Of a DNA stretch of 64,000 nt, positions 25,710-34,418 are shown one piece after another (within the stretch, counting starts at the first letter, position 1; every line of letters starts with the position of its first letter). Below the pieces are notes generated by a model. It was not told where the DNA came from. It saw nothing but the letters and a program-made list of their open reading frames with translations, and did no database searches. This DNA comes from Tessaracoccus lacteus. Its GTDB lineage: Bacteria > Actinomycetota > Actinomycetes > Propionibacteriales > Propionibacteriaceae. Location of the stretch: NCBI RefSeq assembly GCF_029917005.1, contig NZ_CP123967.1, forward strand, positions 2,480,001-2,544,000, given 5' to 3'. The position numbers were made by a program, and so were the translations under genes.

Positions 25710-26599
25710 CCACGCTGCACGTCGCCGCGAACGGTCCCTTCGACCCGCAGGTCGCGTTCGACACCCTCGCCCGGCACACGGTCGTCGGGCTGGACCGCGT
25801 CGATCCGGCGACGCGCACGGTGCGGCGGCTGGTCGACGTCGGGGAGGTCATCCCCGTCGACGTGTCGCTCGATGCCGCTGGCGCGACCGTCGCGGTCGAC
25901 ACGCGCGACGCGGGACTCCTCGCGAGGCTGCGTGCCATGGTCGTCGACTGGTTCGATCTGGCCGCCGACCTTGCGCCGATCAACGCGCACCTCGCGGCCA
26001 CCGGGCTGGCCGCCAGCGTCGCGGCCTCTCCTGGCATCCGGCTGACGCGGCACGTCGACGCGTTCGAGGCCGCGGTACTCACGGTTCTGGGCCAGCGGGT
26101 GTCGTTGGCCGCGGCACGCGTCATCGGGTCGCGGCTGATGGCCTCCTTCGGCACCGGGGACGTGGCCGGTCTCCGCCTGTTCCCGGCCCCGGCCGCGCTG
26201 ACCCTCGTTCCCGTCGACGAACTGCGGGACGCCATCGGGACCCCGGCCTCGCGTGCCCGGACGGTGCACGAGGTCGCGTCGTTGTTCGCCGATCTCGGAT
26301 CGACGCCGGATCGGGAGCAGCTGCTCGCGCTGCACGGCGTCGGCCCGTGGACGGTCGACCTGCTGGAGATCCGCATCGGCGACGACAGAGACGCGTTCCC
26401 CGTCGGCGACATGGTCCTGCAACGCTCGATGGGGGCCGCAGGCATCGTCGATGTGGATCGGGCGTCGGCGGCCTGGCGGCCGTGGCGCAGCTACGCCGCC
26501 GTCAGGCTGTGGGCGATGGACCCAGGTCCGCGAAGAGGCGGACGCGGGCGTAGTCCCGGCCGATCCGTTCCTGCTCAAGCCGTAGATCCCCGGCCCTGA
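25706..26599 (+). CDS. alkA: DNA-3-methyladenine glycosylase II (AlkA-type)
   Basis: Excises alkylated bases from DNA. The 297-residue product has an AlkA N-terminal domain (about 1-110) and an HhH-GPD domain (VLGQRVSLAAARVIG, LLALHGVGPWTVDLLEIR), with the catalytic aspartate in VGDMVLQRSMGA. The TTG start is chosen from the TTGA overlap with ogt; no other start fits. The last 33 residues after RLWAMD are Arg/Gly/Pro-rich and are read antisense to the jetD-like pseudogene, so the native C-terminus may have been altered by the event that placed that gene here. Confidence 0.87.
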   Translation: MTTLHVAANGPFDPQVAFDTLARHTVVGLDRVDPATRTVRRLVDVGEVIPVDVSLDAAGATVAVDTRDAGLLARLRAMVVDWFDLAADLAPINAHLAATGLAASVAASPGIRLTRHVDAFEAAVLTVLGQRVSLAAARVIGSRLMASFGTGDVAGLRLFPAPAALTLVPVDELRDAIGTPASRARTVHEVASLFADLGSTPDREQLLALHGVGPWTVDLLEIRIGDDRDAFPVGDMVLQRSMGAAGIVDVDRASAAWRPWRSYAAVRLWAMDPGPRRGGRGRSPGRSVPAQAVDPRP

Positions 26600-27529
26600 C
26601 TGCCGACAGCGCCCGCAGCTCCGTGAGCGTCAGGTGGCCGACCTCGCCGCGGTAGGGGTTCGACTCCGTCACGGCGAGGCCACGCCAGTCGTCGAGGGTC
26701 TCCTCGTCCATCATGAGCGAGCGGATGCCCGGCAGGGCGGCCCGGACGCGGCCAAGGATCTGGAAACCGTAGGTGTCCAGGTCTCCCCAGTAGTACACGT
26801 CGGCCTCGCGGATCCAGGCCACGTCGGCGAGCGACGGGGCCGCGAAACCCATGCCGTGCACGGCGACCGTGTCGGGGAGGTCGGGCAGCGTGATGACCGT
26901 GGTCAGGTTCTCGCAGATCAACACCCGCGAGGCGTTGACCGCGAGTCCGCGGAGAGCCTCAAGGTCACAGCGTAGGTCGCGCGGTTCGCCGGGGAGCCGC
27001 ACGCGGAAGGCCGGCCAGTGGCGCCGCGGTGTGACCTGGCTCCCCGTCACCGCGGGCAGCAGGCACTCCACCAGCCTCCGGTGTCGCTCGTACCACTTGG
27101 TGTCGACGCCCTCGACCGGAAGCTCCCGCTCGGACAACTCCGAGTGCGGGTGCTCCGCGAGCCACCCCAGGACCGCGACCAACCGGTCGACATCCTGCCG
27201 ATCCAGCCGCGCCAGTCCCGGCGCGGAGGGGCCGATTGCCTCGCGCAACGCCGCGTCAGGCCATTGCTCCTGCAGCAATCCCGTTGCGTAGCGTCGCGCA
27301 GGCTGGCAAGAATGGGCGCCGAGACCTGCGCGTCGACCTCGGCGGCCGCCTTCCATGCCGTGTCGAGGTCGCGGATCACGACGCTGAGGCCGCGGGGGTA
27401 GCTCTCCATCCGCATCAACGATGGCATCGCCAGACCAGCGAACTCCTCATTCGCATCGCGACGGCTCCAATCGCGATGGTGGTGGCGCTCAACGCGCCGA
27501 CGGCGAGCGGCGCGAGCCGCTTGGCGCAC
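26502..27529 (-). pseudogene. jetD-like (DUF3322/DUF2220, Wadjet) gene, frameshifted and truncated
   Basis: From about 27300 down to 26502 the frame encodes the C-terminal two thirds of a JetD-type protein. The linker reads LVAVLGWLAEHPHSEL and GVDTKWYERHRRL. The Toprim-like DUF2220 domain shows VLICENLTTVITLP, YYWGDLDTYGFQILGRVR and LRLEQERIG. Upstream, between about 27440 and 27310, strong GC3 periodicity and sense (YPRGLSVVIRDLDTAWKAAA) lie in another frame, so one frameshift separates the parts. The remaining N-terminal DUF3322 region is missing. jetABC are absent. JetD is the nuclease of the Wadjet plasmid-defence complex, so this is an orphan relic. It overlaps alkA tail to tail by 98 bases and abuts a tRNA 3' fragment. 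Confidence 0.75.
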
Positions 27530-27549
27530 AGCTGCGCGACGACGGGTCG

Positions 27550-27596
27550 CCGGGCCCAGTAGGCCCGGGTCGGTTCGAATCCGGCCGCGTCCTCCA
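27550..27596 (+). other. tRNA 3'-end fragment (possible attachment-site scar)
   Basis: The sequence folds as the 3' part of a class II tRNA. It has a 7-bp variable-arm hairpin (CCGGGCC, loop CAGTA, GGCCCGG), directly followed by a T arm (GTCGG-TTCGAAT-CCGGC), a 7-base acceptor strand CGCGTCC, discriminator T and CCA. The matching 5' acceptor GGACGCG, D arm and anticodon arm are not present upstream, so it is not a complete tRNA gene. Integrases commonly leave such 3' duplications. It lies just behind the truncated jetD-like gene. Confidence 0.5.
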
Positions 27597-27702
27597 CCAC
27601 GGCACCCCAGGGGTAGTGATCACCCGGAGCTGGGGCCCGTCGTCGGCGCTGGCTTCCATGAACTCAGTGTGGCAGGAAGACGCGGGGCTGTCGCCACCGC
27701 CC

Positions 27703-28314
27703 TCAGTGCAGGAACTGATCCGTCAGCAGGCCGGCGCCGATCAGCAGCATCGCGCCCCCCGACAGGCGGCTGACCAGGCGCGCCGCGGCCGGACGCGAGG
27801 ACAGGACGGCGCTGGCGGAGAAGCCGACGGCGAAGTAGACCGCGGCGGTGCTGATGAGGTGGATGCCGCCGAGCAGCAGCATCTGCCCTGCGACGGGCCA
27901 GGCCGCGGTGGCGTGGGCGAACTGGGGCAGGATCGCGAGGAACAGCAGCAGCACCTTGGGGTTCATGCCGCTGACGCCCACTCCCTTCATCCACCAGGAC
28001 CAGCCCGAACCTGCACTCACGGCTCCGTGGCCGACCGAGCCGGGTCGCAGCAGGGATCCGACGCCCAGGTACATCAGGTACGCGGCGCCGACGAGTGTGA
28101 GGACGCCGAGGGCCGCCGGGTGGGCGGTGACGACGGCTCCCACGCCGGCGGCGACCACGAGAATCCCGATCGAGTGACCCGTCAGCATCCCCAGCACTGC
28201 CGGGGCCGCCCTGTGGTGCATGCCACCGGTGATCGCGTAAGCCCAGTCCGCGCCGGGCACGACGATGACAATCATCGCTACGCCCCAGAACGCCAGGATC
28301 ACCCCGAATTCCAT
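27703..28314 (-). CDS. LysE/RhtB family amino-acid exporter
   Basis: A 203-residue inner-membrane exporter with about six helices (FWGVAMIVIVVPGADWAYAI, HSIGILVVAAGVGAVV, LTLVGAAYLMYLGVGSLL and so on). The N-terminal PGADW and the GMNPKVLLLFLAILPQF segment are typical of the LysE/RhtB family. GGAGGAGG precedes the ATG. It is divergent from an Lrp/AsnC regulator, the classic arrangement for amino-acid-induced export. Substrate not decided by the sequence. The 173 bases between it and the jetD-like relic hold only the tRNA fragment. Confidence 0.9.
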   Translation of the reverse strand: MEFGVILAFWGVAMIVIVVPGADWAYAITGGMHHRAAPAVLGMLTGHSIGILVVAAGVGAVVTAHPAALGVLTLVGAAYLMYLGVGSLLRPGSVGHGAVSAGSGWSWWMKGVGVSGMNPKVLLLFLAILPQFAHATAAWPVAGQMLLLGGIHLISTAAVYFAVGFSASAVLSSRPAAARLVSRLSGGAMLLIGAGLLTDQFLH

Positions 28315-28364
28315 GGCCCCTCCTCCACCGCGCCGGATGATCTGCCATCCCCGGCCTTCGCGAA

Positions 28365-28384
28365 GCAACGCTAGTGAACGTTGC
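28365..28384. promoter_or_regulatory. Dyad in the lysE/lrp divergent promoter region
   Basis: GCAACG, eight bases (CTAGTGAA), CGTTGC sits 50 bases from the exporter start and 60 bases from the regulator start. Lrp-type proteins bind such interrupted dyads, so this is the best candidate operator for the divergent Lrp/AsnC regulator. Confidence 0.45.
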
Positions 28385-28443
28385 TCGCGATGCGATTGCC
28401 GAGATCTGGCGATCTGCGACGCGTTGCGCAAGGATTACCCTCC

Positions 28444-28893
28444 ATGGACTCCATTGACCGCAATATTCTTGCCGAGCTTCAGGTGGACGGTCGCCTCACG
28501 GTCACCGAGCTGGCCGATCGCGTGGGGCTCACCCCCGCCCCCTGCCACCGTCGGCTGCGGGAGCTGGAACGGGTCGGGGCCATCGCCGGGTACCGCGCGG
28601 TCGTGACCCCGGAGGCGGTCGGACTCGGCTTCGGCGCGCTGGTCTTCATCACCCTGCGCGAGGCGAACAAGGAGGTCCTCGGCGCCTTCGAGAGGGCGGT
28701 GGTGGAGATCCCGAACGTGATCCAAGCCCAGCGCGTGTTCGGCGACCTCGACTACCTCGTGCACGTCGTCACGCGCGACCTCGCCCACTTCCAGGACCTC
28801 TACGACGAGGAACTGAGCGCGCTTCCGGGCGTGCTGCGCCTCTCGTCGACGCTGGTGATGCGCCAGGTCGTCGACCGCCCGCTCCCCCTTTGA
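28444..28893 (+). CDS. Lrp/AsnC family transcriptional regulator
   Basis: A 149-residue feast/famine regulator. The N-terminal winged helix-turn-helix is DRNILAELQVDGRLTVTELA followed by DRVGLTPAPCHRRLREL. The C-terminal RAM effector domain includes GFGALVFITLREANKE, a VFGDLDYLVHVVTRD strand and LPGVLRLSSTLVMRQV. The ATG (MDSIDRN) follows AAGGATTACCCTCC. It is divergent from the LysE-type exporter and probably senses its amino-acid substrate. Confidence 0.93.
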   Translation: MDSIDRNILAELQVDGRLTVTELADRVGLTPAPCHRRLRELERVGAIAGYRAVVTPEAVGLGFGALVFITLREANKEVLGAFERAVVEIPNVIQAQRVFGDLDYLVHVVTRDLAHFQDLYDEELSALPGVLRLSSTLVMRQVVDRPLPL

Positions 28894-28913
28894 GCCTCTG
28901 AGTTCTCCCGGGT

Positions 28914-28952
28914 CGTTGAGCCTGTCGAAACGCCCTGAGCGCAGCGAAGGGT
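28914..28952. repeat. Single TTCGAC/CCCTGAGC repeat unit
   Basis: GTTGAGCCTGTCGAAACGCC followed by CTGAGCGCAGCGAAGG is one unexpanded copy of the same intergenic repeat that forms long arrays elsewhere in the window. Located just after the lrp gene, it shows the probable ancestral single-copy state. Confidence 0.75.
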
Positions 28953-28960
28953 CACCGTGC

Positions 28961-28998
28961 ATCGTGGTTTCCGTCGGCCGGCCGACGGAAACCACGAT
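28961..28998. terminator. 38-bp perfect palindrome between convergent lrp and groEL
   Basis: Two 19-base arms meet without a loop at the centre GTCGGCCGGCCGAC. Lying 68 bases after lrp and beyond the groEL terminator, it probably acts as a bidirectional transcription stop. Its perfection and the absence of a spacer are unusual. Confidence 0.6.
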
Positions 28999-29018
28999 CG
29001 ACCTCGCCCGAACGCGCA

Positions 29019-29048
29019 GGAGGGCGGCCCCTGACGGGACCGCCCTCC
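29019..29048 (-). terminator. groEL terminator hairpin
   Basis: GGAGGGCGG pairs with CCGCCCTCC, continued after one mismatch by CCC/GGG around a four-base loop. It begins 21 bases past the groEL stop. Confidence 0.7.
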
Positions 29049-29068
29049 GGTAACGGGTGCTGGATGGC

Positions 29069-30802
<1,734 letters not shown>

Positions 30803-30817
30803 TCACCTGCGATTCGG

Positions 30818-30842
30818 TAGCACTCGACCTCGCCGAGTGCTA
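30818..30842. promoter_or_regulatory. CIRCE operator 1 (HrcA site)
   Basis: TAGCACTC, nine bases, GAGTGCTA matches the CIRCE consensus almost perfectly. It is the nearer of two tandem elements upstream of groEL. Confidence 0.9.
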
Positions 30843-30851
30843 GATCCATTA

Positions 30852-30877
30852 TTAGCACTCGACCCAAGAGAGTGCAA
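30852..30877. promoter_or_regulatory. CIRCE operator 2 (HrcA site)
   Basis: TTAGCACTC, nine bases, GAGTGCAA is a second CIRCE element, ten bases from the first. Tandem CIRCE implies tight heat-shock repression of groEL by HrcA. Confidence 0.88.
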
Positions 30878-30962
30878 AGACCTCCGGCCCGTCGAGGCGC
30901 GTCGGGGCTGGCCGACACCGTCGGGCACTAGCCTCGCTGCCAGTCGGCCGCAGGAGGTACCC

Positions 30963-31418
30963 ATGGATCTGTCGAGATGGCTGCGCGACGCCGCCAATCT
31001 GGTGAACCTGTCGACGCCGCTCGGGCTGACCCTGGCGGTCGCGGGACGAGGCAGGCTGCGCAGGCTGGGCCATCTGGTGGTGTTCGATCACGTCCGGCTG
31101 CCCGTCACCGACGCCGGCGCCATGACCGTCGGCTCCGTGGTGCTCGTGTTCCGCGACAGCCTGGAGAAGGCGGAGAGCCGGACCCCGACGGTGCTCGCGC
31201 ACGAGGAGCAGCACGCCTGGCAGTGGGCCTACTGCCTGGGGCTGCCGTTCCTGCTGTTCTACTTCGTGCAGGTGGGCTGGTCGCTGCTCCGGACCGGAGA
31301 CCGGGCGGCGGCCAACTTCTTCGAGGTGCAGGCCGGCCTGGCCGACGGCGGCTACCGGGAACGTGCGCGGCGCCCGCTCCGGGAAGGCATCGCGGCGCTG
31401 CTGCGCCAGGGCCGTTGA
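30963..31418 (+). CDS. Uncharacterised membrane-associated protein with HExxH motif
   Basis: A 151-residue protein that I cannot name. A zinc-metallopeptidase-like HEEQH motif lies at residues 80-84 ([15 protein letters not shown]), immediately followed by a hydrophobic stretch ([14 protein letters not shown]). A further acidic residue, Glu in [11 protein letters not shown] about 30 residues later, could be the third ligand of a gluzincin. The N-terminal half resembles a beta-rich domain ([12 protein letters not shown]). GGAGG precedes the ATG at good spacing. It is divergent from groEL. Confidence 0.75.
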   Translation: MDLSRWLRDAANLVNLSTPLGLTLAVAGRGRLRRLGHLVVFDHVRLPVTDAGAMTVGSVVLVFRDSLEKAESRTPTVLAHEEQHAWQWAYCLGLPFLLFYFVQVGWSLLRTGDRAAANFFEVQAGLADGGYRERARRPLREGIAALLRQGR

Positions 31419-31429
31419 ACCGTGCCCCG

Positions 31430-31632
31430 GACGCCACCCTTACCGACCGACGCCACCCGTAACGACGGCCGCCACCCGTAACGACGGCCGCCACCCGTAA
31501 CGACGGACGCCACCCGTAACGACGGACGCCACCCTTCTTCGCACCTGCCACCGCCATGGCGGTGGCATGTGTCGAGACGGGTGGCGTCTGCACGGAAGGG
31601 TGGCGTCTGCACGTAAGGGTGGCGTCCGGGGC
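31430..31632. repeat. Nested palindromic element of GACGCCACC units
   Basis: Five or six tandem units of 19 bases (GACGCCACCCGTAACGACG) lead to a central perfect palindrome (GCCACCGCCATGGCGGTGGC). Inverted units (GGGTGGCGTC spaced by about 20) follow on the other side. The whole can fold as one large hairpin. The same architecture recurs at 54.06 and 61.57 kb and, with changed units, at 45.23 kb. Non-coding. Confidence 0.85.
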
Positions 31633-31674
31633 GGTGGTGGCAGCGGTTCCCCTCGTCAGCGCTGGCGCGCTTCC

Positions 31675-31840
31675 TCGGCGCCTTTCGACAAGCTCAAGGA
31701 ACCGGACAGGACGAGCTCGAGGAACCGGACAGGACAAGCTCGAGGAACCGGACAGGACAAGCTCAAGGAACCCGACAGGACAAGCTCAAGGAACCGGATC
31801 GTTGAGCTTGTCGAAACGCCCTGAGCGGAGCGAAGGGGCC
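31675..31840. repeat. 23-bp tandem array (TTCGAC/CTCAAGG family), five copies
   Basis: Five copies of a 23-base unit around AAGCTCAAGGAACCGGACAG follow directly on the GACGCC element and end in GTTGAGCTTGTCGAAACGCC. Together the two repeats fill the space between the 30963 gene and the DUF3263 gene, which has no coding content. Confidence 0.85.
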
Positions 31841-31843
31841 GAC

Positions 31844-32119
31844 TCAGCCCTGCAGCCGGCGGGCTGACCGCGCAGACTGGCGCTGGACGCGCATCCGGCG
31901 CAGGCGCTTCACCAGGAGCGGTTTGTAGGCCAGCGCCTCAGGGGTGTCGATCAGCGTGTTCAGGTGCTGGTAGTACCTGGCCGCCGTCATGGAGAAGTGC
32001 TCCATGATCGCCTGCTCCTTCGGCACCGACGACGTGAACCAGCTGTCCTCGAAATCGAGGATGGCGGCGTCACGCTCGGCCAGATCGGCTGCGCCGGCGA
32101 AGGAGAGGGCCTCGGACAT
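31844..32119 (-). CDS. DUF3263 family small protein
   Basis: A 91-residue actinobacterial protein of the DUF3263 type, thought to be DNA-binding. Its pattern is a helical LAERDAAILDFEDSWF, then KEQAIMEHFSMTAARYYQHL (a likely recognition helix), and an Arg-rich tail (KRLRRMRVQRQSARSARR). TAGAAT stands seven bases before the ATG at 32119, favouring this start over an in-frame ATG three codons earlier. Confidence 0.82.
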   Translation of the reverse strand: MSEALSFAGAADLAERDAAILDFEDSWFTSSVPKEQAIMEHFSMTAARYYQHLNTLIDTPEALAYKPLLVKRLRRMRVQRQSARSARRLQG

Positions 32120-32449
32120 GGCCGCCATTCTAGGCGCAAACCACACCCATGTCATTCACCCCGGCCCCAAGCCCGCGCACAACTGTGACCTGGCCCCAGC
32201 ACTCGGGCTGTACGCGCTTGCTGGGGGCCAGGCCACTCTTCTGCACGGGAAGCCGGGCGATAGGGAGTCAGGCAGCGGGCAGCGGCCGCACGGCGGGCGA
32301 CGAAGCAGCGGGCGGGCGGTGGCTCTGGGCTGCGACCGCGGCACTTTCGTGCCCCTCTCCACCGCTCGCCCGGGCGGACGTGTTCTGGTCGCGCTAGTCT
32401 CATAGCGCTGAGAAGAACTGACCATCAACGACGAGGACAAACAGATTCC
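32120..32449. other. Intergenic stretch without a recognisable gene
   Basis: The 330 bases between DUF3263 and manA contain only short frames without coding bias. One imperfect hairpin is visible near 32190-32243 (TGGCCCCAGCA pairing with TGCTGGGGGCCA, one bulged base). The manA promoter should lie in the last 60 bases (for example TAGTCTCATAGCG). Confidence 0.6.
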
Positions 32450-33628
32450 ATGCGCAGACTGAACGGATTCGTGCAGCGCTTCGCCTGGGGCAGCGAGGAC
32501 GCCATCCCCGGAATCCTGGGGGTGGACCAGGACGGACTCCCCTGGGCTGAGTACTGGCTGGGCACGCATCCGAACGGGCCGGCCACGCTCGACGACGGAA
32601 GCCCGCTCTCCGAACTCCTGATGGAAACCCCCGAGTGCCTCGGCGAGGCGACGCGCACCTCCTTCGGGGGCAGGCTGCCCTTCATGGTCAAGCTGCTGTC
32701 GGCCTCGTCTCCGCTCAGCCTGCAGGCGCACCCCTCGAGGGAGCAGGCGGTCGTCGGCTACGCGAAGGAGTCTCTGCAGGGTCTGCACCCGAGCGACCCC
32801 CGCCGCTCGTACAAGGACGACTGGCCCAAGCCGGAGGCCATCGTCGCTCTGACGCCCTTCGAGGGCCTCCTCGGGTTCCGCGCCCCTCAGGAGACCGCCG
32901 GCCTGTTCGAGGCGCTGGGCGTCGACGAGGAGCTGACGTCGGTCATCGGCCCGCTCCGCGACCGCCGCGACGCCCCCGCGCTCCAGGAGGTCTTCCTCGA
33001 CGTGCTGTCGATGGAGGACCGACGACACCTCGTCGACGTGGTGCTCGCCGCCGCCGTCAACCACCTCGACTCTCCCGGCCGGCTCGGCATGTTCGCCCGT
33101 ACGGCCGTCGAGCTCGACGAGCACTTCCCCGGCGAGCCGGGGATCCTGGCTGCACTGCTGCTGAACCGCTTCTCCCTGCAACCCGGAGAGGCCGTTGCCC
33201 TCGAGGCGGGCGTGATGCACGCCTACCTCCGCGGCACCGCCATCGAGGTGATGGCTAACTCGGACAACGTGATGCGCGGCGGCCTGACGGCCAAGCACAT
33301 CGACGTCGACGGGCTGCTGCAGGTAGTGGACTTCGAGCCCCGCCGCCCGAACGTCCTCCTGGCGGAGGGCGCCGACGGCGTCTACGTCTACCCGACGTCC
33401 TTCCCCGAGTTCGAACTGTGGCTCGTGGCCCCCGTCGACTGCCGCCCGCTGCTCGTCCCCCGCGGCGACTGCGGGCGCATCGCGCTGGTCGCCTCCGGCG
33501 AGTTCACCTTGGAGGGTGACGACGGCGCGTTCCCGCTGCGCTCGGGCGAGGCCGTGTTCATCCCCGCCGACGAACAGGTGTTCGCGCAGGGCAACGGGCA
33601 GCTGTTCATCACCGCTTCCGGCGCCTGA
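32450..33628 (+). CDS. manA: Mannose-6-phosphate isomerase, class I
   Basis: Interconverts mannose-6-phosphate and fructose-6-phosphate; Zn-dependent cupin of 392 residues. The N-terminus RRLNGFVQRFAWGSEDAIPG, the metal-site segment SLQAHPSREQA, the catalytic-lobe ALEAGVMHAYLRGTAIEVMA and the C-terminal cupin (GEAVFIPADEQV) are all typical. The start ATG follows ACGAGGACAAAC. tRNA-Thr lies 41 bases downstream on the same strand. Confidence 0.95.
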   Translation: MRRLNGFVQRFAWGSEDAIPGILGVDQDGLPWAEYWLGTHPNGPATLDDGSPLSELLMETPECLGEATRTSFGGRLPFMVKLLSASSPLSLQAHPSREQAVVGYAKESLQGLHPSDPRRSYKDDWPKPEAIVALTPFEGLLGFRAPQETAGLFEALGVDEELTSVIGPLRDRRDAPALQEVFLDVLSMEDRRHLVDVVLAAAVNHLDSPGRLGMFARTAVELDEHFPGEPGILAALLLNRFSLQPGEAVALEAGVMHAYLRGTAIEVMANSDNVMRGGLTAKHIDVDGLLQVVDFEPRRPNVLLAEGADGVYVYPTSFPEFELWLVAPVDCRPLLVPRGDCGRIALVASGEFTLEGDDGAFPLRSGEAVFIPADEQVFAQGNGQLFITASGA

Positions 33629-33669
33629 CTTCGCACCCCGCGGGCAAACTTGGCACAATGGGTGCCCGC

Positions 33670-33745
33670 GCCTCCTTAGCTCAGCGGCCAGAGCGCTCGC
33701 CTTGTAAGCGAGTGGTCGAGGGTTCGACTCCCTCAGGAGGCTCCA
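33670..33745 (+). tRNA. tRNA-Thr (anticodon TGT)
   Basis: A complete cloverleaf with encoded CCA. Acceptor GCCTCCT pairs with AGGAGGC. The D arm contains AGCTCAGCGGCCAGAGC. The anticodon stem CTCGC/GCGAG encloses CTTGTAA, giving UGU for threonine. The T arm is GAGGG-TTCGACT-CCCTC, the discriminator is T, and CCA is at 33743-33745. Confidence 0.95.
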
Positions 33746-33791
33746 TCGCGGGCGGATCGACGCCCACGGCCGGTGCGGCACAATGGCGGGC

Positions 33792-34400
33792 ATGACTGTT
33801 GAACCCAGCAAGTGGACCCGCATCATCGAGGCGGACCCCGGGCACTCCCAGCGCTACATCCAGCGCTTCAAGATCATGGAGGCCAACGGCGCCGACCTGT
33901 ACGGCGAGGCCCGCACCGTCGACGCGATGGCCTCCCGCAACTCCCGCATCCTCGACGCGGGCTGCGGCCCGGGCCGACTGGGCACCTATCTCCACGAGCG
34001 CGGGCACCGGGTCGTCGGCATCGACGTCGACCCCGCGCTCATCGAAGCGGCCGAGGCCGACCACCCCGGACCGACGTGGGTCGTCGGCGACCTGGCTGAG
34101 ATGGATCTCCCGGCGCGCGGCATCGAGGCGGACTTCGACGTCATCGTCAGCGCCGGCAACGTCATGGGGTTCCTGGCCCCGTCGACCCGCGTCGACGTGC
34201 TGACGAACATCGCAAGGCACCTGGCCCCGACGGGCCGCGCGATCATCGGGTTCGGCGCCGGCCGCGGCTACGAGTTCGGCGATTTCCTTGCCGACGCACA
34301 GCAGGGTGGCCTCGACCTCCAGGTGGCCCTGTCGACGTGGGACCTGCGCCCGTTCGAGCAGGACTCGGACTTCCTGGTCGCGATCTTCGGCCGCGCCTGA
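33792..34400 (+). CDS. Class I SAM-dependent methyltransferase
   Basis: A 202-residue methyltransferase. Motif I is ILDAGCGPGRLGTYLHERG, followed by VVGIDVDPALIEAAEAD and the motif IV region DFDVIVSAGNVMGF. The acceptor is unknown. The start at 33792 (MTVEPSKW) has CACAAT seven bases upstream; an in-frame ATG three codons earlier is possible. It sits behind tRNA-Thr but has its own promoter-like box. Confidence 0.85.
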   Translation: MTVEPSKWTRIIEADPGHSQRYIQRFKIMEANGADLYGEARTVDAMASRNSRILDAGCGPGRLGTYLHERGHRVVGIDVDPALIEAAEADHPGPTWVVGDLAEMDLPARGIEADFDVIVSAGNVMGFLAPSTRVDVLTNIARHLAPTGRAIIGFGAGRGYEFGDFLADAQQGGLDLQVALSTWDLRPFEQDSDFLVAIFGRA

Positions 34401-34418
34401 GCGGACGGCCGGGCCGGC

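Noticed and set aside
26502..27600. A functional Wadjet defence system
   Set aside because: Only a frameshifted, N-terminally truncated jetD-like gene is present; jetA, jetB and jetC are missing.
27480..27600. A complete tRNA gene
   Set aside because: Only variable arm, T arm and acceptor 3' strand fold; no matching 5' acceptor, D arm or anticodon arm was found upstream.
31430..31632. Insertion sequence or transposon
   Set aside because: No transposase frame and no target-site duplication; the sequence is made only of short inverted and direct units.
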